Source of the DNA: an uncultured Lachnospiraceae bacterium
GTDB taxonomy: Bacteria; Bacillota; Clostridia; Lachnospirales; Lachnospiraceae
DNA length: 6,408 bases
Direction: 5' to 3'
Assembly: GCA_902764045.1 (NCBI GenBank)
Contig: CACWUI010000069.1
Location: 1-6,408 of the forward strand
Shown here piece by piece: positions 1 to 5,324 of this stretch. Positions within the stretch are counted from its first letter, which is position 1. Each line of letters begins with the position of its first letter. The notes beneath the pieces were generated by a model. It was not told the DNA's origin. It ran no database searches and worked only from the letters and a program-made list of their open reading frames with translations. The position numbers were made by a program, and so were the translations under genes.

Positions 1-198
1 GTATTTTGATCAAAGTAATAGTTTCAAATTATAGATTATGGAGGTAATTCTATATCTTTATGTTTTATTTTAATAGTCCCAGATGGTAAATAAAAAAGAG
101 AACCAGATTCACGATTTTTCCCCTGGTGTCTTACGGATAAATAATCCGGAAGCATAACACAAAAATATAATTTCTGATATGATTAAAAATAAGTGACT
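1..198. other. Left-edge intergenic stretch, no gene seen
   Basis: This AT-rich stretch precedes the flavin reductase gene. All three plus-strand frames close within the first 54 bases, so no gene visibly enters from the left on that strand. A short dyad CGGAT/ATCCG (134-138 and 144-148) lies inside it but has no T-run to make a terminator. I see no supportable gene. Confidence 0.5.
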
Positions 199-220
199 TA
201 TAATATCCAACAAAAAGGAG
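199..220 (+). promoter_or_regulatory. Probable -10 box and ribosome binding site of the flavin reductase gene
   Basis: A perfect TATAAT lies at 199-204, but the region 17 bases upstream (176-181, GATATG) is a poor -35 box, so the promoter call is weak. AAGGAG at 215-220 is a strong Shine-Dalgarno sequence 8 bases before the ATG at 229. If the -10 box is real, the leader is only about 18 bases. This favours 229 over the upstream in-frame GTG at 193, which would lie ahead of the transcript start. Confidence 0.4.
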
Positions 221-228
221 TATTTATC

Positions 229-795
229 ATGAAAAAAGATTTAGGAATCGTACAGGCTGTATTTCCCATGCCTGTGCTTATGGTGGCAAGCTACGACGAA
301 AACGGAGTGCCCGATGTAATGAATGCGGCATGGGGCATGATAAGCAAGCCGGACCAGATAACACTTTACTTAAGCGAACCCCACAAGACCGTAAAGAACA
401 TACGCTTTTCCAAAGCATTTACAGTCAGCCTTGCAGATGAAGCCCATGTGGCAGAGGCTGATTTCTTCGGCATGGCATCCGGCAACAATATGCCTGATAA
501 ATTCGAAAAAAGCGGTCTGACACAGACAAAGAGCAGTCGGGTAAATGCCCCCGTTGTTGAAGAATTTCCCCTTGCCATAGAGTGTGAGCTTCAGGAGATC
601 ATAGAAACAGAGCATTCCCACGCTATCGTGGGTAAGATTGTAAATGTAATGGCAGATGAAAATGTTCTTGATGAGGAAGGAAAGGTTGATCCCGCAAAGC
701 TAAATGCTGTTATATTTGACAATTTCCGCTCCGGTTATTACAAAGTCGGGGATAAGGTAGCCCAGGCATGGGATGCCGGCAAGAAATTTATGTAA
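229..795 (+). CDS. Flavin reductase family protein (flavoredoxin-like)
   Basis: The product is 188 residues, a usual length for the FMN-binding split-barrel flavin reductase family. Members bind FMN and pass electrons from NAD(P)H or partner proteins to flavin or other acceptors in the cytoplasm. The family pattern is visible: an N-terminal stretch with PMPVLMVASYDENGVPDVMN (about residues 14-33), then AAWGMISKPDQITLYL, then SEPHKTVKNIRFSKAFTVSL, which corresponds to the FMN-contacting segment, and SGNNMPDKFEKSGL in the middle. A C-terminal FRSGYYKVGDKV follows. The ATG at 229 is chosen because AAGGAG at 215-220 is correctly spaced, and homologues usually begin close to this MKKDLG start. An upstream GTG at 193 is open in frame but has no ribosome binding site of its own. 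The gene stands alone on the plus strand, with no partner that would name a substrate, so its physiological acceptor is unknown. No clear terminator follows it directly. Confidence 0.9.
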   Translation: MKKDLGIVQAVFPMPVLMVASYDENGVPDVMNAAWGMISKPDQITLYLSEPHKTVKNIRFSKAFTVSLADEAHVAEADFFGMASGNNMPDKFEKSGLTQTKSSRVNAPVVEEFPLAIECELQEIIETEHSHAIVGKIVNVMADENVLDEEGKVDPAKLNAVIFDNFRSGYYKVGDKVAQAWDAGKKFM

Positions 796-854
796 ATATC
801 ATGGCGCCAATCAGCAAGAGATGAAAAGGTCATAAGCTTTAATTCTCCTAATCA

Positions 855-883
855 TTGATTTTCAGAGTGGTTTGTGGTATACT
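855..883 (+). promoter_or_regulatory. Sigma-A promoter of the small-RNA candidate
   Basis: TTGATT (855-860) and TATACT (878-883) are separated by exactly 17 bases, each one or two mismatches from consensus. A T and two Gs (875-877) precede the -10 box. Transcription would begin around 889-891, about 10 bases before the first hairpin. No coding sequence with a ribosome binding site follows. Confidence 0.55.
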
Positions 884-889
884 ACACCT

Positions 890-965
890 AGTAATTGGGG
901 TATGCGTTTGCGGACGCATACTTAAAGGGAGTCGGTCACATTGTGGCCGGCTCCCTTTCTCATTT
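890..965 (+). ncRNA. Candidate small structured RNA with two tandem hairpins
   Basis: The first hairpin is a perfect 8-bp stem, GTATGCGT (900-907) with ACGCATAC (914-921), and a 6-base loop. Two bases later a second stem of 16 pairs follows: 924-939 with 943-958, a 3-base ATT loop, and only two G-U pairs when read as plus-strand RNA. The stem ends in CTCCCTTT followed by TCTCATTTCT, a modest U-rich tail, so the second hairpin may be the terminator. A good promoter lies just upstream. The G-U pairs would be A-C mismatches on the other strand, which supports plus-strand transcription. I infer a transcript of roughly 70-75 nt. The layout resembles antisense RNAs beside holin-like type I toxins in Bacillota, but no small hydrophobic toxin frame is visible on the opposite strand. 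The family is not identified. Confidence 0.45.
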
Positions 966-1218
966 CTATATTTCAGACAACACTTTTGCATTTATACGAG
1001 TTCTTTGTATTGCTTTTTTCCCGGTGGGCAGACTCGGGACTCAAAATGGAGGAAGCTTCATGACTTAGCATTCCTATGTGCCTGAGGGTATCTTTTTTTA
1101 GGGAGACACTGTTTCCCCACTTTAAACCGAAATTTCAAGCATTTTTTGTGCACGAAGTACGGTTTTGACCCTAAGTTCACACTATTTGAAAGTTTTATTT
1201 TTTTAAAGGCTCATCACC

Positions 1219-1786
1219 TTACAGCTTTTTTATCACCCGCAGTAACCTGTACCGGTTAAATCTCTGAATAAAAACATACATCAGATCTATCCCTGCAGCC
1301 ACGCATGAAGTAATGATAAACACCGGTAAGGCTCCGAACCAGGCTACTGCGAATATCGGCAGAAAGCTTGCGGCAATTATTATCTCGTGCACGATCTCAG
1401 CCTGGCAGGTCACCTGCGCTAACTTTTCCAGGCTGTACCGCCTGATATCAAAGGATTTTTTATCGTAGGTGGGCATTTTATCCTTCCACTTTTTTACATT
1501 TATAAAATTATAAAAAGCAAACTCACGCTCCCCCCACCCGGAACCACGCCCGTCTGTAATCCGCTTTATTTCCCATAACTGCATTTACAATGACTCCAAT
1601 GATCAGTCTCATACAAAAATGATACGCTGTCGTGCCGAATGTGATCGCAAGAGTCAGAAATGCAGCTGCATTTGTAAATGTAAAGGCTAAAGAAAAGCAT
1701 ATCGTCACTGCCACCAGCAATAAAGATATGCCTATAAATACGGGTGCCATGGGAATCGCTCTGCCTGACATGGACTTTTCTGTCAT
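1219..1786 (-). pseudogene. CrtO-family (glycosyl-4,4'-diaponeurosporenoate acyltransferase-like) membrane protein, frameshifted
   Basis: Two overlapping minus-strand frames (1786 to about 1523 and about 1532 to 1219) are the two parts of one gene. The frame breaks in a run of six G on the minus strand (plus 1530-1535). Removing one G joins WFRVG to EREFAFYNFINVKKWKDKMP and gives a 188-residue protein. Family marks include YHFCMRLIIG (about 55-64), the VKKWKDKMPTYD block, and QAEIVHEI followed by two hydrophobic segments and a basic end. Two or three membrane segments lie near 13-60 and two more near 140-175. In Staphylococcus aureus CrtO adds a fatty acid to the glucose of a staphyloxanthin precursor. 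Clostridial relatives lack the carotenoid pathway, so the substrate here is unknown. The start at 1786 is set by AAAGGAG (1794-1800), 7 bases upstream. The gene is last in the second PadR operon, 68 bases after the DUF4097 gene. As read, translation stops after 87 residues. I see no other lesion, so the break may be recent, variable or an artefact. Confidence 0.75.
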
Positions 1787-1854
1787 GGTCTCACTCCTTT
1801 AAGCTACTTGTTGCAATTATCCTTGGCATATACTTGCATTTTTTCGAATAGATT

Positions 1855-2676
1855 TTAGTGTTCTTTTTGCGAATCCGTCAACTCAACGCTGCCCACGCCA
1901 CTTTCGATGATGCAGCGTCCGCCGTTACCGTTCTGCACATAGTTGCCATTAATTTCTTTACCGTTATAAATGATACCGCCGACTCCCGCATCCAGCTCCA
2001 TATAATAATCAGCCAGACTGTTATCAAACTGCATTTTCACCCTGCCAGTGCCGCTTGAGACGTTTATATCCTTTACGGTACAGCCTTCGATTTTTACCTC
2101 TCCGACACCTGACTCTGCCGTAAAGTTTCCCAGGCTGGTGTTTGTTACATTTATATGCCCCACACCGGACTCGGCTTTGAGGTCTCCGAGATCGCTGCCT
2201 GTTATTTCCACATGTCCTACGCCGCCGTTTATTTCCATGTGCCGGGCTTTTAAGTCCGCCGCCTTCATCTCACCTACCCCCGAATCCAGATAAATGCCTT
2301 CAAACTCTGTCCCCGGTGGCAATGTCACGTCAAGTTTGGAATCTGAAACGGATACGTTTAGCGTGAACTTGTCATCCTGCTTTATATTCAGATGACCGTT
2401 CACGGCTGTGACTGCAGGCTTTTGCGTGGAATCCCCGTTGTAGGATACCTTAAATGTATCCCCCGGATGTACATTTACATTCATGACTCCCGAATCGATC
2501 TCCAGCACTTTTATCTCCGCGGAGTTACCCTCATAGAGGGTCTCTTCGATATGCTCTCCTTTTATAAACAGCCCTGTCGAATGGACGGCAAGCCCTACTA
2601 TGATCGCTGCAGCAGTGGCAAGAGCCAGTACCAAAAGATAAATATTTTTTCCTTTTATTTTTCTTTTTTCCGACAT
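1855..2676 (-). CDS. DUF4097 family protein, LiaG-like membrane-anchored beta-solenoid
   Basis: The product is 273 residues. It has a basic N-terminus (MSEKRKIKGKN), one membrane segment at about residues 13-31, and a long exported region. That region is made of short beta-strand turns with the motif S-G-V-G-x-V. Copies begin at residues 132, 151, 170, 189 and 208, an exact 19-residue period. Looser copies occur at 62, 230 and 259. This is the pattern of the DUF4097 putative-adhesin family, which includes LiaG from the Bacillus LiaRS cell-envelope stress locus. The biochemical role of the family is not established. The start is supported by GGGAGGA at 2681-2687, with the core 5 bases before the ATG. 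The gene lies 15 bases downstream of the permease-prefix gene, so the two are surely co-transcribed under the PadR regulator at 3257. I infer an envelope-facing component of a membrane-stress operon. Confidence 0.85.
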   Translation of the reverse strand: MSEKRKIKGKNIYLLVLALATAAAIIVGLAVHSTGLFIKGEHIEETLYEGNSAEIKVLEIDSGVMNVNVHPGDTFKVSYNGDSTQKPAVTAVNGHLNIKQDDKFTLNVSVSDSKLDVTLPPGTEFEGIYLDSGVGEMKAADLKARHMEINGGVGHVEITGSDLGDLKAESGVGHINVTNTSLGNFTAESGVGEVKIEGCTVKDINVSSGTGRVKMQFDNSLADYYMELDAGVGGIIYNGKEINGNYVQNGNGGRCIIESGVGSVELTDSQKEH

Positions 2677-2691
2677 AGCTTCCTCCCGAAA

Positions 2692-3198
2692 TCAATCATA
2701 TATCCGCAGCGCTCTTTTTAATATGATAAAAACAAACGCTGCCACCGGCCAGATTATCCACGTGGATCCCCAGCCCCAACACAAAAAGCTTAATATAAGA
2801 TAAACACATGTAACAGTCGGCCAGAAAACGGAAATAACGGTTTCAGCCCTTTCATTTACATAAGCAGGCTCTGTTTTACCGGCTTTTTCTTCTCTGCTTC
2901 TTCTCTCATGTCTGGCATCAGTATCCCCTGCATTATTACTCTCATGCGCGCTTTGGGCATTGGATCCGTCTTTTTTATTAAGGATATCCGCAATATTTAA
3001 CTCATCCGCAAGCTCTTTGATATTTCCAAACTCTGCGATCACCGTGCCTATCGCTTCATTTTCAGAAACGCCTTCTGACCTCAGTTCGTTATATTTATCC
3101 TCCATCATGGCTCCCAGCTCCGCTTTCGCCCGCACAGTCTCCTCCGTCTCAGGTAGCGGCGCGAACATGGAATCAAGGTAATTTTTAATCGTATCCAT
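2692..3198 (-). CDS. Permease-prefix-domain membrane protein (DUF1700-like)
   Basis: The product is 168 residues in three parts. Residues 1-70 form a helical domain (MDTIKNYLDSMFAPLP, then ELGAMMEDKYNELRSEGVSENEAIGTVI, then AEFGNIKELADEL) typical of the permease prefix domain found at the N-terminus of some ABC permeases and in stand-alone proteins next to PadR genes. Residues 71-118 form a charged, low-complexity linker. The C-terminus holds two membrane segments, about 121-141 and 145-163, joined by WGWGSTWIIWP. The protein therefore likely keeps its N-domain in the cytoplasm on a small membrane anchor. The start at 3198 has CTCCTT on the plus strand (3209-3214; AAGGAG when read) 10 bases upstream. 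It sits 58 bases after the PadR gene and 15 bases before the DUF4097 gene. The same trio is common in clostridia. Its molecular function is unknown, and a link to envelope stress is an inference from the neighbours. Confidence 0.82.
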   Translation of the reverse strand: MDTIKNYLDSMFAPLPETEETVRAKAELGAMMEDKYNELRSEGVSENEAIGTVIAEFGNIKELADELNIADILNKKDGSNAQSAHESNNAGDTDARHERRSREEKAGKTEPAYVNERAETVISVFWPTVTCVYLILSFLCWGWGSTWIIWPVAAFVFIILKRALRIYD

Positions 3199-3256
3199 AA
3201 CCGGTCAACTCCTTACTATTTCTTTTACTCTGCTTTTCTCAAATACCGCAAATATC

Positions 3257-3586
3257 TCAGTTCCTTATAAAATGCTCCACGACTTCCTTGGTCAGCTCCC
3301 ACTCTCTGCATTTTTCCAGATAATATTCCCTACCCGAATCCGTTATCCGGTAATATGTGCGCCGCTTTCCGTTTTCAGCGATCTTGGAATAAGACCGGAC
3401 ATACCCGTTTTTTTCCATCCGTGTAAATGCTGAGTACAGCGTAGTCTCTTTGATCACATACTTGTCGTGAGACATCTGTTTTATGCTTTTTGAAATCTCG
3501 TATCCGTAGGAGTCTCGATCCATCAGTAAAAATAAAATAATGGTATCGTTGTACCCGCGGATAACATCACTGCTTATTCCTGCCAT
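3257..3586 (-). CDS. PadR family transcriptional regulator (first gene of the DUF4097 operon)
   Basis: This is a 109-residue winged-helix protein of the small PadR type. The family pattern is clear: an N-terminal helix with TIILFLLMDRDSYGYEISKS (about residues 15-34), the recognition-helix region KETTLYSAFTRMEKNGYVRS, the wing NGKRRTYYRITDSGREYY, and a short C-terminal dimerisation helix. The start at 3586 is chosen over in-frame ATGs at 3616 and 3646 because those lie inside the promoter, and GGAGG (3591-3595) is 4 bases before 3586. PadR proteins usually repress their own operon and release DNA on binding a small molecule or when membrane stress occurs. A perfect dyad sits between this gene's -35 and -10 boxes, consistent with autorepression. 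The regulated genes would be the three downstream membrane or envelope genes. The inducer is unknown. Confidence 0.9.
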   Translation of the reverse strand: MAGISSDVIRGYNDTIILFLLMDRDSYGYEISKSIKQMSHDKYVIKETTLYSAFTRMEKNGYVRSYSKIAENGKRRTYYRITDSGREYYLEKCREWELTKEVVEHFIRN

Positions 3587-3614
3587 AATGCCTCCGGTCT
3601 TTACTACGCCTGAC

Positions 3615-3643
3615 ATACTACTACTGTCGTAGTAGGAGTTTAA
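3615..3643 (-). promoter_or_regulatory. Promoter and operator of the PadR-DUF4097 operon
   Basis: On the minus strand TTAAAC (plus 3638-3643) and TAGTAT (plus 3615-3620) are 17 bases apart. A perfect dyad, CTACTAC-TGTC-GTAGTAG on the plus strand (3618-3635), fills the spacer and touches the -10 box. A bound repressor would block RNA polymerase. Transcription would start near 3608, 22 bases before the PadR ATG. The dyad differs from the palindromes at the other PadR promoter, so the two regulators probably do not share sites. Confidence 0.6.
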
Positions 3644-3648
3644 CAAAT

Positions 3649-3708
3649 AAAAAAAGGACTGTCAATGAGCGCGATCAGATTACCGCTCAAAAATCCATGT
3701 CCTTTTTT
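3649..3708 (-). terminator. Terminator-like repeat, copy 1 (after the DUF2812 gene)
   Basis: A basal stem pairs AAAAAAGGAC (ending 3659) with GTCCTTTTTT (3699-3708). An upper stem pairs TGAGCG with CGCTCA around a 12-base loop. Runs of A and T flank both sides, so it can terminate in either direction. It lies just downstream of the DUF2812 stop codon and just upstream of the next PadR promoter. Its first 42 bases are identical to copy 2 at 4835-4876. Confidence 0.75.
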
Positions 3709-3723
3709 CATAAATATCTTTCT

Positions 3724-4407
3724 TTAACCGAATACCAAAACCGAAAAAATTCCGAACAAAAAACCAACTCCTACGAATAAAAGCATCCAGGGTATTTTCC
3801 TGCCAAAAAGCCTCTTTATTGTTTTGTCGCCTGCTACAGTAGTATCATCCTGTATCGAAACCGCATCAACATCTTTATTGTTCTTAGTTGATAAATGACT
3901 TCCGAAAGCAAATGTAATGATAGCTAAAACAGCCATGCCTATTCCGCCTACAGTAAAGAAAACCGTAAAAAACAAATCAGCATTCTTATTGGCATCTATC
4001 AAACTTATGAACTGAAGTATCGCGCAAATTGAACATAATAAACCCAATACCAGCCAAAACGTACCGACTTTTTTATTTCTTTGAACAGCGGAAATTCTGT
4101 CAGAAAATATATCATCAGTCGCCTCTGCCGAGCACTGTCTGAAATATTTACACGCGTTATTATTTGAAGAGCATACTATCTCCCAGCCGCTCGATCTGTA
4201 CATTTCAAAATATTCATCCTTATCTTTTTTCGGAACTACACGAAAATCTATTCTTGTTCTGGGACAAAACTCACCATCCTGAACTTTTGAAAATGTGTAA
4301 ATACCTAACCATGGATTCACGGCTTCAAGACGGTATCCGCTTTCCGTCATTTTGTCAAGCCATGCCTCTTCTTTTTCCAAATCGAAAAACGCTTTAAACC
4401 TTTTCAT
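3724..4407 (-). CDS. DUF2812 domain membrane protein
   Basis: The product is 227 residues. The N-terminal part (about 1-100) begins MKRFKAFFDLEKEEAWLDKM and continues with SGYRLEAVNPWLGIYTF and RTRIDFRVVP. This is the DUF2812 pattern, a soluble domain of unknown function found beside PadR regulators in Bacillota. Three membrane segments follow at about 115-136, 145-168 and 206-226, with a hydrophilic loop (170-205) between the last two. The start at 4407 is chosen over the longer open frame that reaches 4533. The extra 42 residues merely overlap the PadR gene in another frame, while GAGGTG overlapping the PadR stop codon is correctly placed 8 bases before 4407. Only 10 bases separate it from the PadR gene, so the two form one operon ended by the terminator at 3649-3708. 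In such pairs the membrane protein is thought to be the PadR target. Its activity is unknown. Confidence 0.82.
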   Translation of the reverse strand: MKRFKAFFDLEKEEAWLDKMTESGYRLEAVNPWLGIYTFSKVQDGEFCPRTRIDFRVVPKKDKDEYFEMYRSSGWEIVCSSNNNACKYFRQCSAEATDDIFSDRISAVQRNKKVGTFWLVLGLLCSICAILQFISLIDANKNADLFFTVFFTVGGIGMAVLAIITFAFGSHLSTKNNKDVDAVSIQDDTTVAGDKTIKRLFGRKIPWMLLFVGVGFLFGIFSVLVFG

Positions 4408-4417
4408 ATGCCGCACC

Positions 4418-4729
4418 TCATAAACCTTGTTCTCCTGCCACATCCACCAGTTTCCTAAGTCGCACGCTTTCTTCTGTGAGTACCTTTTTTCCTGATTCTG
4501 TAATCTGATAGACCTTGCGCCTCTTATCCTCACCCGGCACCGCTTTGATCCACTTCAAGCCCAACAGATTCTCTATAGCGCCGTACATGGTACCTGCCGC
4601 CACACGAACATCTCCGCCACTCAATTCCTCCACCTTTTGCATTATGTAATACCCGTGCCCCGGCTCCAGAAGCGCCACTAATATATAAAATGTAGTCTCT
4701 GTAAGGGGCAAATATTTACTCCTGTTCAT
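4418..4729 (-). CDS. PadR family transcriptional regulator (partner of the DUF2812 protein)
   Basis: This is a 103-residue small PadR winged-helix protein. It shows LTETTFYILVALLEPGHGYY (about 8-27), QKVEELSGGDVRVAAGTMYG containing the recognition region, GAIENLLGLKWI, and the wing DKRRKVYQITESGKKVL. The start at 4729 has only a weak ribosome binding site, GGAAAG 6 bases upstream. It is nevertheless the only start that includes the first helix. The gene has a consensus sigma-A promoter covered by two related palindromes, so autorepression is very likely. With such a strong promoter and a weak ribosome binding site, release of repression could give a quick response while keeping regulator levels modest. 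The downstream DUF2812 gene follows after 10 bases with its ribosome binding site overlapping this stop codon. The inducer is unknown. Confidence 0.9.
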   Translation of the reverse strand: MNRSKYLPLTETTFYILVALLEPGHGYYIMQKVEELSGGDVRVAAGTMYGAIENLLGLKWIKAVPGEDKRRKVYQITESGKKVLTEESVRLRKLVDVAGEQGL

Positions 4730-4776
4730 CGCATACTTTCCAATTAAGATAAATGTAAATCACTATACAATAAAAC

Positions 4777-4795
4777 TATACAGTCCGACTGTATA
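4777..4795. promoter_or_regulatory. PadR operator O2, perfect 19-bp palindrome at the transcription start
   Basis: TATACAGTC and GACTGTATA form a perfect 9-bp inverted repeat around one central base. It covers the expected start point (about 4793) just downstream of the -10 box. It shares its half-site with O1. A further half-site, TATACA at 4764-4769, lies downstream in the leader. Confidence 0.7.
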
Positions 4796-4799
4796 TTGA

Positions 4800-4828
4800 A
4801 TTATATCGTCTGACTGTATAGTTGTCAA
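4800..4828 (-). promoter_or_regulatory. Consensus sigma-A promoter of the PadR-DUF2812 operon
   Basis: Read on the minus strand, TTGACA (plus 4823-4828) and TATAAT (plus 4800-4805) match the consensus perfectly with a 17-base spacer. Transcription would start near 4793, giving a leader of about 64 bases. So strong a promoter normally needs a repressor, and the operators at 4777-4795 and 4802-4820 fit that. Confidence 0.8.
4802..4820. promoter_or_regulatory. PadR operator O1, imperfect 19-bp palindrome in the promoter spacer
   Basis: TATATCGTC and GACTGTATA form a related inverted repeat (7 of 9 positions pair) lying between the -35 and -10 boxes. Its centre (4811) is 25 bases from that of O2 (4786), about two and a half helical turns. 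One half-site is identical in both operators. Confidence 0.6.
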
Positions 4829-4833
4829 GCCAT

Positions 4834-4892
4834 AAAAAAAAGGACTGTCAATGAGCGCGATCAGATTACCGCTCAAGATTCCTGTCCTTTTT
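4834..4892 (-). terminator. Terminator-like repeat, copy 2 (after the DUF3021 gene)
   Basis: AAAAAGGAC pairs with GTCCTTTTT at the base, and TGAGCG pairs with CGCTCA above it around a 12-base loop. It lies 21 bases beyond the DUF3021 stop codon and just ahead of the next operon's -35 box, so it can separate the two operons. A- and T-runs on both sides allow termination in either direction. The 3' part of the repeat differs from copy 1, while the basal stem is kept. Confidence 0.75.
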
Positions 4893-4913
4893 CATACATT
4901 ATTTTTTCTGTTA

Positions 4914-5324
4914 TTACATGTTTATCCTGTCGTTAAGCCGCCGGATCCTGTGTCGAATTATCATATAGATGATAACCCATATGGCCAAAAATCCCGCCAC
5001 AAATATCACGGTAAATATCCATATTGCTCCGTTTGGCAGATATCCGTTCACCAGATAAAATATAAGATAATCAAAATACAATACAAGCATGTGTATAAAT
5101 ACAGCCAGTACGATATGCAGTCTCTCAATCTTGTAAATGTAACTGATTCCCCCTGCAACAAATGCCATAGACACCGATGTCAGTACACTTCTTACCAACT
5201 CATCTACACTTACACTCTCCACTACTCCGGCATTTTTCAGACAGGCATACACAATGGCAAGAACTACCGGACCTATCCAGGCAGACGTAATTCCTCTTAA
5301 AATCATTTTTTTAAAATGACTCAT
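4914..5324 (-). CDS. DUF3021 family membrane protein, partner of the LytTR regulator
   Basis: The product is 136 residues, typical for DUF3021. It has four membrane segments at about 10-30, 45-65, 70-92 and 100-122, and a basic C-terminal tail (RHRIRRLNDR). The start at 5324 is set by AAAGGAGG 7 bases upstream. The longer open frame to 5387 is only an overlap with the LytTR gene in another frame. In the frame-corrected LytTR gene the stop TGA overlaps this ATG as ATGA, a sign of translational coupling. Membrane proteins paired with small LytTR regulators, as in HdrRM and BrsRM of Streptococcus mutans, hold the regulator inactive at the membrane until a signal arrives. I infer the same role here. 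The signal is unknown. The operon ends at the terminator at 4834-4892. Confidence 0.85.
   Translation of the reverse strand: MSHFKKMILRGITSAWIGPVVLAIVYACLKNAGVVESVSVDELVRSVLTSVSMAFVAGGISYIYKIERLHIVLAVFIHMLVLYFDYLIFYLVNGYLPNGAIWIFTVIFVAGFLAIWVIIYMIIRHRIRRLNDRINM

Larger units (their letters stand above)
796..1218. other. Intergenic region with small-RNA candidate, no protein gene
   Basis: This stretch of about 420 bases lies between the convergent flavin reductase and acyltransferase genes. A 76-codon plus-strand open frame (855-1085) crosses it. It starts inside a promoter, has no ribosome binding site, and reads through two RNA-type hairpins, so I do not call it a gene. The supportable content is the promoter at 855-883 and the hairpins at 900-958. 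The remainder (960-1218) is AT-rich with several T-runs. I see no clear terminator for either flanking gene. Confidence 0.5.

Noticed and set aside
41..89. GGAGG followed by an ATG at 60 giving a 9-codon frame
   Set aside because: It is too short, spacing is long, and there is no family resemblance. A chance match is likely.
960..1075. A type I toxin gene opposite the small-RNA candidate
   Set aside because: The minus-strand frames there are short and charged (for example MLSHEASSILSPESAHREKS), not hydrophobic as holin-like toxins are.
855..1085. A 76-codon plus-strand open frame starting MIFRVVCGIL
   Set aside because: It begins at the -35 box of a promoter, has no ribosome binding site and reads through both hairpins of the small-RNA candidate. 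Its composition is not protein-like.
1099..1120. AGGGAGACACTGTTTCCCC as a second REP-like dyad
   Set aside because: Only four base pairs (GGGA/TCCC) form reliably and the inner part does not pair without an impossible loop, so relation to the 5908-5941 repeat cannot be supported.
1857..2293. Plus-strand open frames across the DUF4097 gene, including one rich in SPTPDSA repeats
   Set aside because: They are antisense shadows of the glycine-rich repeat coding sequence and have no ribosome binding sites.
4851..5300. A 149-codon plus-strand frame opposite the DUF3021 gene
   Set aside because: It starts inside the terminator repeat and is antisense to a clear four-helix membrane protein. It has no family features.
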